DNA of 8,845 nt from Deltaproteobacteria bacterium. GTDB taxonomy: Bacteria > Desulfobacterota > DSM-4660 > Desulfatiglandales > HGW-15. Each line of letters begins with the position of its first letter. The first letter of the stretch is position 1. The stretch spans positions 1-8,845 of the forward strand of contig JAFGIC010000006.1 of the NCBI GenBank assembly GCA_016929815.1, in the 5' to 3' direction. The notes beneath the pieces are model-generated. The model had not been told where the DNA came from. It did not search any database and was given only the letters and a program-made list of their open reading frames with translations. A program made the position numbers and the translations under genes. Positions 1 through 6,264 of the stretch are shown here, one piece after another.

Positions 1-44
1 CTTCCTACAGAAGTTCCTCCATATTTTTGTACAATAAGCGCCAT
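1..44 (-). CDS. lysC: Aspartokinase, N-terminal 14 codons only (runs off left edge)
   Basis: Reading the minus strand from the ATG at 44-42 gives MALIVQKYGGTSVG before the window ends. This is the characteristic first strand and phosphate-binding loop (KYGGTSVG) of aspartate kinases, which phosphorylate L-aspartate as the first step towards lysine, threonine, methionine and diaminopimelate. An AAGGA ribosome binding site sits at 50-54 on the minus strand, with a usual spacing to the ATG. The start lies 36 bp downstream of the tsaE stop on the same strand, so the two are probably co-transcribed. A tsaE-lysC adjacency is one I recall from Geobacter-type genomes. Other amino-acid kinases share the glycine loop, but the KYGGTSVG form is strongly LysC-like. 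Only the start is visible, so intactness, allosteric ACT domains and any fusion to homoserine dehydrogenase cannot be judged. Confidence 0.85.
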   Translation of the reverse strand, partial: MALIVQKYGGTSVG

Positions 45-80
45 AAATTATCCTTAACATGAATTTTTTATTAATTAATA

Positions 81-566
81 TCAACAATTTCTATAGCTTT
101 CAAGCTGATTAATTATATCGGCTGCCCGTTTATGACCTCCCATAATTATTATTTCCCTGCTGTGGTCATCGAGGATATTAAAACTCAGGGTTATGCTCCA
201 CTCCGGCAATATCTCCGGCATCCGGTCCGCCCATTCAACGACCGCGACGCCGTCTTTGTATATGTATTCCTCAAGGCCGGCAGCGAGTATGTCCGAGACA
301 CTTTCCAGCCTGTAGAGATCCATGTGATACAGGGGGTTGCCTGCATTGTATTCATTTACAAGGGAAAAGGACGGGCTGGTCACAACCATTGAAGGATCCA
401 CTCCAAGACCAAGTGCAATTCCCTTTGTAAGCCATGTCTTGCCGCTGCCAAGGGGGCCGATAAGCGCGATAACATCCCCAGTTGAAAGGAGGGCGCCGAT
501 CTTCCGTCCCAGCTCTATGGTTTCCTTATCCGACCGGGTCTGAAATTTTAAACACCTTGTTTTCAT
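81..566 (-). CDS. tsaE: tRNA t6A biosynthesis ATPase TsaE
   Basis: TsaE is the small P-loop ATPase that works with TsaB and TsaD to place threonylcarbamoyl on A37 of ANN-decoding tRNAs in the cytoplasm. With the start at the ATG at 566 the protein has 161 residues, normal for the family. Visible motifs are Walker A GPLGSGKT (about 37-44), the family segment TSPSFSLVNEY (63-73), HMDLYRL (81-87) and VEWADR (110-115). The frame is open further upstream to a GTG at 608, but the 14 extra residues would be read from repeat sequence and look unlike the family, so the ATG at 566 is preferred. No clear Shine-Dalgarno precedes it. It is the last gene before lysC and is separated from nnr by a 253-bp gap filled with palindromic repeats. 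That gap could affect how much tsaE is transcribed from the operon upstream. Confidence 0.95.
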   Translation of the reverse strand: MKTRCLKFQTRSDKETIELGRKIGALLSTGDVIALIGPLGSGKTWLTKGIALGLGVDPSMVVTSPSFSLVNEYNAGNPLYHMDLYRLESVSDILAAGLEEYIYKDGVAVVEWADRMPEILPEWSITLSFNILDDHSREIIIMGGHKRAADIINQLESYRNC

Positions 567-617
567 TAAATATAATTGGCTTTGAATCGAGACCTTTGAA
601 TAACCCACTTTTCAGTC

Positions 618-638
618 ATTCCGGGCCTGACCCGGAAT
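618..638. repeat. Hairpin 1 of the repeat element
   Basis: A perfect 8-bp stem, attccggg (618-625) and cccggaat (631-638), closes a 5-base loop, cctga. It is not followed by a run of T on either strand, so it does not look like an intrinsic terminator. Confidence 0.75.
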
Positions 639-662
639 CCAGGAAGTAATTGAAACCACTAG

Positions 663-682
663 ATTCCGGCCTCCGCCGGAAT
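663..682. repeat. Hairpin 2 of the repeat element
   Basis: A perfect 8-bp stem, attccggc (663-670) and gccggaat (675-682), closes a 4-base loop, ctcc. It shares the ATTCCGG/CCGGAAT core with hairpin 1 but has a different centre. Together the two units form an inverted pair 24 bp apart. No terminal T tract follows on either strand. Confidence 0.75.
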
Positions 683-761
683 GACGACATTGCAAATTTT
701 GTATCGTTTTGCAAAGGTCTCAAATCGTTAATTTCGGCTTGGGCCTTTAAACCTTGTGCCT

Positions 762-793
762 CCTGCCGACATAGCTCTAAGAGCGAAGGCGGG
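762..793. repeat. Second, unrelated stem-loop repeat in the nnr-tsaE gap
   Basis: CCTGCC (762-767) can pair with GGCGGG (788-793) with one wobble. The interior holds an 11-bp palindrome, gctctaagagc (774-784). The sequence differs from the ATTCCGG unit and lies closer to the nnr stop, 26 bp away. A stem-loop with a TAGCT...GAAGGCGG core resembles dispersed repeats I remember from other bacterial genomes, but this was not searched. It could stabilise the 3' end of the nnr message or be a mobile palindrome. The rest of the gap (722-761 and 794-819) shows nothing I can name. Confidence 0.45.
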
Positions 794-819
794 TTAGCCT
801 TGCGCCCCGCGCCTTGAAT

Positions 820-2430
820 TTATCCCATAAGACCCCGGTATTCCACAACCGGTTTCTTTTTTTTAAGGGGCCATTCTCCATTCTTAAGCGATTGTATCAG
901 GCAGGGTATTACATCCGGAAGGTCGCCCGCAATCACGCCGGATTCTCCCATCTCTTCAGCCAGAAGATCGCCGGCCATGCCATGGATGTAAACGCCTGCC
1001 GTGGCCGACTCTATTGCGGGCATCCCTCTTGACAGGAGCCCTGAAATGATTCCTGTCAGGACGTCCCCCGATCCTCCGCTTGAAAGGGCAGGGCCGCCTG
1101 TCGGGTTGATATATAACCTGTCCGGAGATCCGGATATAATTGTCCTCGCGCCCTTTAATACCAGACAGCATTTGTACCTTTCAACAAATCCTGCTGCAAC
1201 TCCTATGCGATCGAGTTGTATATCGGAGGTCTTTGTATCCGTCAGCCTGCTCATCTCACCGGGATGAGGGGTCAGGATCTTTCTGCTGTCGAGTCTTTCA
1301 AGTATTGCCGTTTCCTCGGCAAGGGCGTTCAGGCCGTCGGCGTCGATTACCATGGGAAGATCGCATTCCGTAACAATATCTCTTACAAGGGCGGCAGTCT
1401 CAGGATTTGTCGACAATCCCGGGCCTATGGCGATGGCGGATTTGCCTTTGATAAGACGCAATATCTCATCCCTTGCCTTTATGGAAAGGGTTCCTTGGGC
1501 AGTCTCAGAAAGGGGAACGGTCATTGCCTCGGTGAGCTTGACCTCCAGGATGCTGTTCAGGCTTGACGGAACCCCAAGTGTAACAAGTCCGGCGCCTGCC
1601 CTTAACGCTCCTAGAGCGGTCATTGCAGTGGCGCCCGTCTTACCTGTTGAACCGGCAAGTATCAGGAGGTGTCCCCTGGCGCCCTTGTGGCTGTCAGGTT
1701 TTTCCTCTTTAAAGAGATGCGTAAAGGTATCAGGCCCGGACATGCAATATTTCGACGCCACTGTGTCGGCAACTGCACCGGGGATACCTATATCCACACA
1801 TGCCAGTCTGCCGACAATCCCCGCTCCGGGAAAAATCACCTGACCGGTTTTAGGAAAACCGAAGGTGACAGTGAGATCCGACCTTACCGTGATGCCCATT
1901 ATACGGCCGTTGTCCGAGTTGAGCCCCGAAGGAATATCAACAGACATTACTTGTTTTCCTGATGAATTAATGGCCTGGATTGCTTCCCGGTAAACCCCCT
2001 GCACGTCTGAATTGAGCCCTGTGCCGAATATGGCGTCTATTATATAACCGCATCTTTCAATATGCCCCAGGGAGTCTTTCAGTTCAGCAACCGTCGGCGA
2101 CTCTATTATTTCGATTTTGTCTATACGTCTGATAATCTCGAGGTTTTTAAGTGCGTCCCCGGAAATCTTTGAGGCATTTGCCAGCAGGATAACGACAACC
2201 TTAAGCCCGTTAAGGCTCAGGTGCCTGGCCACGGCAAAGCCGTCACCCCCGTTATTACCCTTTCCGCATATGACAAGAACCCCGGATCCGGGCGCCGGTT
2301 TGAAATGCTCAAGGAATACCCTGGCTGCGCCGCGGGACGCGTTCTCCATGAGGACGATCCCCGGAATCCCTATATTTTCGATGGTCAGCCTGTCTATCTC
2401 CCTGATCTCGGAAGCCGTTACAAGTCTCAT
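820..2430 (-). CDS. nnr: Bifunctional NAD(P)H-hydrate repair enzyme Nnr (epimerase + ADP-dependent dehydratase)
   Basis: This cytoplasmic repair enzyme restores NADH and NADPH damaged by hydration. The N-terminal YjeF_N half epimerises R- and S-hydrates; the C-terminal ribokinase-like half dehydrates the S form using ADP. The 536 residues fit the two-domain family. N-terminal markers are GKGNNGGDGF (56-65), DAIFGTG (132-138) and VDIPSGLNSDNG (164-175). The C-terminal half starts near 248 (HKGARGH) and shows STGKTGATAMTALGALRAGAG (261 on), GPGL (336-339), DADGLNAL (363-370), TPHPGEMSRL (387-396), LKGAR (425-429) and GGSGDVLTGIISG (452-464) with the catalytic Asp at about 456. The lysine-rich tail PLKKKK (521-526) is short and ordinary. 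The ATG overlaps the acpS stop as TGATG, and a GGAGG site sits at 2438-2442, so translation is probably coupled. The protein looks intact. Confidence 0.97.
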   Translation of the reverse strand: MRLVTASEIREIDRLTIENIGIPGIVLMENASRGAARVFLEHFKPAPGSGVLVICGKGNNGGDGFAVARHLSLNGLKVVVILLANASKISGDALKNLEIIRRIDKIEIIESPTVAELKDSLGHIERCGYIIDAIFGTGLNSDVQGVYREAIQAINSSGKQVMSVDIPSGLNSDNGRIMGITVRSDLTVTFGFPKTGQVIFPGAGIVGRLACVDIGIPGAVADTVASKYCMSGPDTFTHLFKEEKPDSHKGARGHLLILAGSTGKTGATAMTALGALRAGAGLVTLGVPSSLNSILEVKLTEAMTVPLSETAQGTLSIKARDEILRLIKGKSAIAIGPGLSTNPETAALVRDIVTECDLPMVIDADGLNALAEETAILERLDSRKILTPHPGEMSRLTDTKTSDIQLDRIGVAAGFVERYKCCLVLKGARTIISGSPDRLYINPTGGPALSSGGSGDVLTGIISGLLSRGMPAIESATAGVYIHGMAGDLLAEEMGESGVIAGDLPDVIPCLIQSLKNGEWPLKKKKPVVEYRGLMG

Positions 2431-2810
2431 CAGTTTACCTCCAGTATCACCATTGCGACGCCGTATTCACCGTCGTCCGACATGCTTACGTGAAAACCGT
2501 TTATCATCTCTTTTGCGCAGAGTTCCTGCGATCTCCCGTGCAGTCTCAACCCGGGCCTGCCGCCCGGGTAGTGAAATACCTCTATATCGCGCCACCTGAT
2601 TCCGTTCCTCATACCAAAGCCGATGGCCTTGGAAAATGCCTCTTTGGCCGCAAAGCGCATGGAAAAGGCGGAAGGAGGAAAGGCCCTACCTGTGCATATC
2701 TTTATCTCACCAGGTGTAAAAACGCGCTCAATGAATCGGTTGCCCCATCTCTTGATTACCTTTTCCATGCGATTTACACTGACCACGTCAATTCCCGTTC
2801 CGAAAATCAT
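2430..2810 (-). CDS. acpS: Holo-[acyl-carrier-protein] synthase AcpS
   Basis: AcpS transfers 4'-phosphopantetheine from coenzyme A to a serine of apo acyl carrier protein, activating fatty-acid synthesis. The 126 residues match the usual 120-130. The sequence shows the N-terminal GTGIDVVSVNRME (4-16) with the Mg-binding Asp8, RVFTPGEI (29-36), and the signature FAAKEAFSKAIG (53-64) with Glu57 and Lys61. The C-terminal strand HVSMSDDGEYGVAMV (107-121) corresponds to the usual H-x-S-x-S segment. The ATG lies 2 bp after the pdxJ stop and the stop overlaps the nnr start by one base. A pdxJ-acpS-nnr order is common in proteobacterial and Nitrospirota operons. The Shine-Dalgarno is weak (GGGA about 10 bases upstream), so initiation may depend on coupling to pdxJ. 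Confidence 0.97.
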   Translation of the reverse strand: MIFGTGIDVVSVNRMEKVIKRWGNRFIERVFTPGEIKICTGRAFPPSAFSMRFAAKEAFSKAIGFGMRNGIRWRDIEVFHYPGGRPGLRLHGRSQELCAKEMINGFHVSMSDDGEYGVAMVILEVN

Positions 2811-2812
2811 TG

Positions 2813-3532
2813 TTAAAATCCCTTTATCAGCCCGATCATATCCCTTACTGCCCGGTCAAGGCCGACGATTATCGCACGCGCCATTATACTGTGGCCTATG
2901 CTGTATTCCTGTATCCTGGGGAGAAACCTGAATCTGTTAATATTCCAATAATCAAGGCCGTGCCCGGCGCTGATGCCCAGCTTCATGTCGGCGGACGCCT
3001 CCACAGCTAGGGCTATCCTTTGAAAGCGTTCTTCCTCCTCCTGTTCTGTAACGGCATTACTGTAATGTCCCGTATGAATCTCCACTATGTCAGCCCCTGC
3101 CTTGTGCGCGGCCTCAATCTGCGAAGGGTCAGGGTCCACAAAAAAGCTGACCCTGATCCCTTTGCCCGCAAGCCTTTCTACGACCTTGGCGTAATGGCCG
3201 GGGTCTGCCTTAACATCAAGACCGCCTTCTGTCGTAAGTTCCTGTCTCTTTTCAGGGACAAGGGTGACCATGTCGGGCCTGATATCGCCTGCTATCTTGA
3301 CCATCTCGTCAACGGCCGCCATTTCCATGTTCAGTCTGGTCTTGATGACCTTTCTTAGAAGGGCCAGATCCCTGTCGTTTATATGTCTCCTGTCTTCCCT
3401 GAGATGGCAGATAATACACTCCGCCCCGGCCATCTCGGCTATGCCTGCGGCCAAGACAGGATCGGGGACATCTGTCTTCCTCGCCTCTCTGATTGTGGCT
3501 ATGTGATCAATGTTTACGGCTAATCGAGCCAT
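2813..3532 (-). CDS. pdxJ: Pyridoxine 5'-phosphate synthase PdxJ
   Basis: PdxJ condenses 1-deoxy-D-xylulose 5-phosphate with 3-amino-2-oxopropyl phosphate to give pyridoxine 5'-phosphate, the last ring-forming step of the DXP-dependent vitamin B6 route. The 239 residues are the standard length of this TIM-barrel enzyme. Recognisable segments are LAVNIDHIATIREAR (4-18), CHLREDRRHI (42-51) with the active-site His43 and phosphate-binding Arg45, Arg48 and His50, LNMEMA with Glu70, TLVPEKRQELTTEGGLD (90-106), EIHTGHYSNA (151-160) and ISAGHGLDYWN (187-197) with His191. The start is fixed by the conserved NIDH strand. It has the strongest ribosome binding site of the cluster and overlaps the end of ybeY by 26 nt. 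The enzyme implies that this organism makes B6 by the DXP route rather than by PdxS/PdxT. Confidence 0.97.
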   Translation of the reverse strand: MARLAVNIDHIATIREARKTDVPDPVLAAGIAEMAGAECIICHLREDRRHINDRDLALLRKVIKTRLNMEMAAVDEMVKIAGDIRPDMVTLVPEKRQELTTEGGLDVKADPGHYAKVVERLAGKGIRVSFFVDPDPSQIEAAHKAGADIVEIHTGHYSNAVTEQEEEERFQRIALAVEASADMKLGISAGHGLDYWNINRFRFLPRIQEYSIGHSIMARAIIVGLDRAVRDMIGLIKGF

Positions 3533-3971
3533 TTTTCTCCTCCTTTATCAGCATTCTCAGTCGCTTCTCCTCTTTCGTCATAATCTTTTCGTCCTCTTCA
3601 GATCTCTCATGGTCATAACCCAGCAGGTGCAGAAGCCCATGGATTAGAAGACGGCCGGCGGCCTCTTCCGCAGTCTCGCCTGTCCCTGCCGATTCCCTTA
3701 TGGCAGTGTCCACTGATATCACTATATCGCCCAGCATCCCGGATTCCACTCCGGAGGGATCATCGGACATGGGGAATGCCAGCACATTTGTTGGTCTGTC
3801 CTTTGCGCGGTATTTTCTGTTAAGCTCCCGTATATGTTTGTCATCCGTAAAAAGGATGCTCAACTCCTTCTTATCACAGGCCAAGTCGTCTAAGACCCTT
3901 TTCATCATCCTTTTTATTGCCGGGGAATTTACCCCCGGCATCCTCTTCCTGAATATGATCTGTATCTCCAT
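3507..3971 (-). CDS. ybeY: Endoribonuclease YbeY (16S rRNA maturation / ribosome quality control)
   Basis: YbeY is a zinc-dependent single-strand RNase involved in 16S rRNA 3'-end maturation and ribosome quality control. The 154 residues fit the family. Key parts are the N-terminal strand MEIQIIFRKR, LSILFTDDKHIRELNRKYR (37-55), the family block RPTNVLAFP (59-67), GDIVIS (81-86) and the metal motif HGLLHLLGYDH (111-121) with His111, His115 and His121. The ATG at 3971 is chosen because the family begins with this short strand; a later Met at residue 11 would remove it. A modest GGCGG site lies 4-8 bases upstream. This start lies within the 3' end of the HD phosphodiesterase gene, so 98 nt are read in two frames. 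The stop overlaps pdxJ by 26 nt. The phoH-HD-ybeY order matches that of Bacillus and Listeria. Confidence 0.96.
   Translation of the reverse strand: MEIQIIFRKRMPGVNSPAIKRMMKRVLDDLACDKKELSILFTDDKHIRELNRKYRAKDRPTNVLAFPMSDDPSGVESGMLGDIVISVDTAIRESAGTGETAEEAAGRLLIHGLLHLLGYDHERSEEDEKIMTKEEKRLRMLIKEEKNGSISRKH
3537..3543 (-). promoter_or_regulatory. Strong Shine-Dalgarno for pdxJ inside ybeY
   Basis: GGAGGAG on the minus strand ends four bases before the pdxJ ATG. It is embedded in the last codons of ybeY, where it encodes Lys-Glu-Glu. It supports independent initiation of pdxJ despite the 26-nt gene overlap and fixes the start at 3532. Confidence 0.85.
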
Positions 3972-6264
3972 TATCCGCCTTTTTCATATTTTTGAGGGTT
4001 GAATCAGGGTACTCGATGCGATAGTGAAAGATCCCGCTCAAGGTCACGTTGAAGGATTTGGCAATCAGATGAAGGTCCTTTAATGTGATCTCGCATTCAT
4101 CCAGTTGTCCGTCCGCAAAGACCTTGTTAATGATCTTCTGCACCGTGCCTTGGACCCTGGCAGGGCTGGGGTCGCTGAGCGCCCTTGTAGCCGCCTCAAC
4201 CATGTCCGCAAGCATTATAAGCCCTGCCTCCTTTGTCTGGGGTTTGGGCCCCGGATATCTGTAATCCTCTTCTTTTATATTCGCCGATTTAGACCCCCTC
4301 GAGGCGGCCTGTTCCTTTGCCTTTTCATAAAAGTAGGTTATCAGCTTTGTCCCCTGATGCTGCTCAATGATATCGATTATCTCCCTGTTGAGCTTGTGTT
4401 TTTTCGCGAGTTCCACTCCGTCCTTCACATGGGAAAGGATTATCAGGCTGCTCAGCGAGGGCGCCAGTTTGTCGTGCCTGTTTTCCCCGCCCATCTGGTT
4501 TTCGATGAAATACAGGGGCTTTTTCATCTTGCCGATATCGTGATAATAGGCAGCTACCTTTGCCAGCAGCGGATTAGCGTTTATGGCCTTTGCCGAGGCC
4601 TCCGCCATGCTGCTTACAATAACACTATGGTGATAGGTGCCAGGGGCCTGTACCATAAGCTCCCTGAGTAGGGGCTGATCAAGGTTGGCGAGTTCAAGGA
4701 GCTTAAGGTCCGTTGTGAAGCCGAAGGACATCTCCACAAGTGGGATGATGCCTGTGGTGATAACGCCGGCCAGAATGCCTCCAAGAAACCCCGCAATAAC
4801 GGCGACAATTGATTCTATTGAAAACAGGGTTCCGTTATTTATCTCCATGCTGAGGCATAAAAGGATGTTGATGAGTCCTACCTTCGCCCCTGTCCTTATC
4901 AATATACCCCTCTGTCTGTAATCCTTAACCCAGTGGGCGGCAAATAGGCTGCTCGCGAAGTAGTAGATAAAGAACTCATCTCCACCCTGGGTTACAAGGG
5001 AGGACAGAATAGATATAATCATTGAAAACACAAAGGCCATGCCTATTCCCTGAAAAATGGCGATAAGCATGGACCCGCAGGCAATGGGCAACGCGAACAA
5101 CAGGGTATTGTCCGAAAGGGAGCGAAATCCCCTTGATATATCCTCAGCGATAAAATTATATACCCATGTCAACAGGAACATGACAACCAATGTGGTTACA
5201 AAAAATATAAGCTGCCTGTCTTCATTGGCGTGGGATTTAAACCGTATGGATCCTGAGATATAGATTACAATAAAAAAGATTGCCAATAATGCCGCCATCC
5301 CAGGCGCCCGCCTCAGGGTGTTCTTTTCTTCTATCAGCTTGTTTTCAGCAGTCAGTTTGACAAGGTGCTCCGCTTCTATCAGCTCACCCTCCCTGACGAT
5401 CATTTCTCCTGTTTTAACCTGGTAAAAGGAGGGTTTTACCGCCTCCCTTGCGAGTTCCTTTCTTAACTGGGTCTCCCTGCTGTCGGGTGTGACATTGATC
5501 CTGACAAGTAATGATGCAAGGTTGACGGACGCGTTAGCATAGACAGAGGATTCAGTCTTCTCCCTTATTTCTTCTCTACGGGATTTGATATAATTCTTTG
5601 CCCCTTCAATGCTGTAAAAACGTGAAAAATCAGTTACCAGCGTCTGGTCCAAATTTTCCAGATTTACGAGGGTGATGCCCTTCTGCTGCTGGCTCATGAG
5701 GACCATGGTGTTGCCGACAACCCCTTTATTGAGCACCTCGGTCAGCAGTTCCGATACATTCTCTTCTATCCCGGCGGCAAATTCTGCTTTAATAAGTTCA
5801 TTAAATATCTTCTGGTCAGGGGAGATCTCCAGTGTCTGGAAAAACTGCTCCTGAGCAAGCGCCTGCTGTTCCTTTTTCTGTGCCTCGAGTGTTTTTTTGT
5901 CAACCTGAAGGGCAGGGACAGCCTCTTCTGCTGACTCAGGGAAAAAGACATCCCTTGCCTCCGACATGGCCTCTTGAAGCCTCAGGACAAGATCCGATGC
6001 ATCGGGATCAATGTCATACACGGACGGAACTGCCGCTGCTGCCTCCTCCCTGTTCTTTTCGGTGAGTTCATCATTTTCTATGAGAAGATCCCGTGTTGCC
6101 TTGATATCCTCCTGGGAGACGTCGCCAAGGTTATAGGTCCTTGGTCTCTCAAAGATATCGGGGAAAAGGAACATGCTTATAATAAGACTCATTAGTATAA
6201 GAAGCAGAAGTCTTAAACCTTCAAGCCGGTACGGCCGCTTTATAAGAGAAGGATTATTGCCCAT
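3874..6264 (-). CDS. pgpH: Membrane 7TM-HD phosphodiesterase, PgpH/YqfF family (likely cyclic-di-AMP hydrolase)
   Basis: The 796 residues have the 7TMR-HDED plan: an N-terminal membrane anchor (about 17-36), an external domain rich in Glu and Ala (37-318), a block of hydrophobic segments (about 319-512) and a cytoplasmic HD domain. HD-domain metal ligands are visible at His546 (GTYHHSV), His575-Asp576 (YYHDIGK), His612 (LSHVKDG), His636 (EQHQGT) and Asp687 (LADMVEAATR). In Listeria the homologue hydrolyses cyclic di-AMP to pApA; the same role here is inferred from family, and no cyclase is in the window to confirm it. The domain ends near residue 755 (YRIEYPD). The last 40 residues are a charged, low-complexity tail whose codons overlap ybeY. 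The ATG overlaps the phoH stop by 11 nt, with a GGGGGGA site upstream. Alternative: a related HD hydrolase acting on another nucleotide. Confidence 0.92.
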   Translation of the reverse strand: MGNNPSLIKRPYRLEGLRLLLLILMSLIISMFLFPDIFERPRTYNLGDVSQEDIKATRDLLIENDELTEKNREEAAAAVPSVYDIDPDASDLVLRLQEAMSEARDVFFPESAEEAVPALQVDKKTLEAQKKEQQALAQEQFFQTLEISPDQKIFNELIKAEFAAGIEENVSELLTEVLNKGVVGNTMVLMSQQQKGITLVNLENLDQTLVTDFSRFYSIEGAKNYIKSRREEIREKTESSVYANASVNLASLLVRINVTPDSRETQLRKELAREAVKPSFYQVKTGEMIVREGELIEAEHLVKLTAENKLIEEKNTLRRAPGMAALLAIFFIVIYISGSIRFKSHANEDRQLIFFVTTLVVMFLLTWVYNFIAEDISRGFRSLSDNTLLFALPIACGSMLIAIFQGIGMAFVFSMIISILSSLVTQGGDEFFIYYFASSLFAAHWVKDYRQRGILIRTGAKVGLINILLCLSMEINNGTLFSIESIVAVIAGFLGGILAGVITTGIIPLVEMSFGFTTDLKLLELANLDQPLLRELMVQAPGTYHHSVIVSSMAEASAKAINANPLLAKVAAYYHDIGKMKKPLYFIENQMGGENRHDKLAPSLSSLIILSHVKDGVELAKKHKLNREIIDIIEQHQGTKLITYFYEKAKEQAASRGSKSANIKEEDYRYPGPKPQTKEAGLIMLADMVEAATRALSDPSPARVQGTVQKIINKVFADGQLDECEITLKDLHLIAKSFNVTLSGIFHYRIEYPDSTLKNMKKADNGDTDHIQEEDAGGKFPGNKKDDEKGLRRLGL

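Larger units (their letters stand above)
589..721. repeat. Composite palindromic repeat element with 10-bp inverted ends (MITE- or REP-like)
   Basis: The ends are a perfect 10-bp inverted repeat: gagacctttg at 589-598 and caaaggtctc at 712-721. Inside lie two separate hairpins, attccggg/cccggaat (618-638) and attccggc/gccggaat (663-682). Their outer arms, gtcattccgg at 616-625 less one base and ccggaatgac at 677-686, are also complementary, so the whole core could fold into one long structure. No protein is encoded. I see no exact target-site duplication; the flanks share only an offset aatc. The layout suits a small non-autonomous mobile element or a REP doublet. ATTCCGG...CCGGAAT palindromes are familiar to me from several unrelated bacterial genomes, but no search was made. 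It lies in the nnr-tsaE gap. Confidence 0.6.

Noticed and set aside
567..608. N-terminal extension of TsaE to a GTG at 608
   Set aside because: The added 14 residues come from repeat-end sequence, lack a ribosome binding site and are not family-like.
589..721. Reading the hairpins between nnr and tsaE as intrinsic terminators
   Set aside because: Neither hairpin is followed by a T run in the direction of transcription.
1352..1843. 163-codon open frame on the plus strand within nnr
   Set aside because: It is exactly antisense to the conserved nnr C-terminal domain, has no recognisable motif and no good ribosome binding site; it is a shadow of nnr codon use.
4105..4671. 188-codon open frame on the plus strand within the HD gene
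   Set aside because: Antisense to the HD domain with its metal ligands; the translation is Cys/Arg/Leu-rich and resembles no family.
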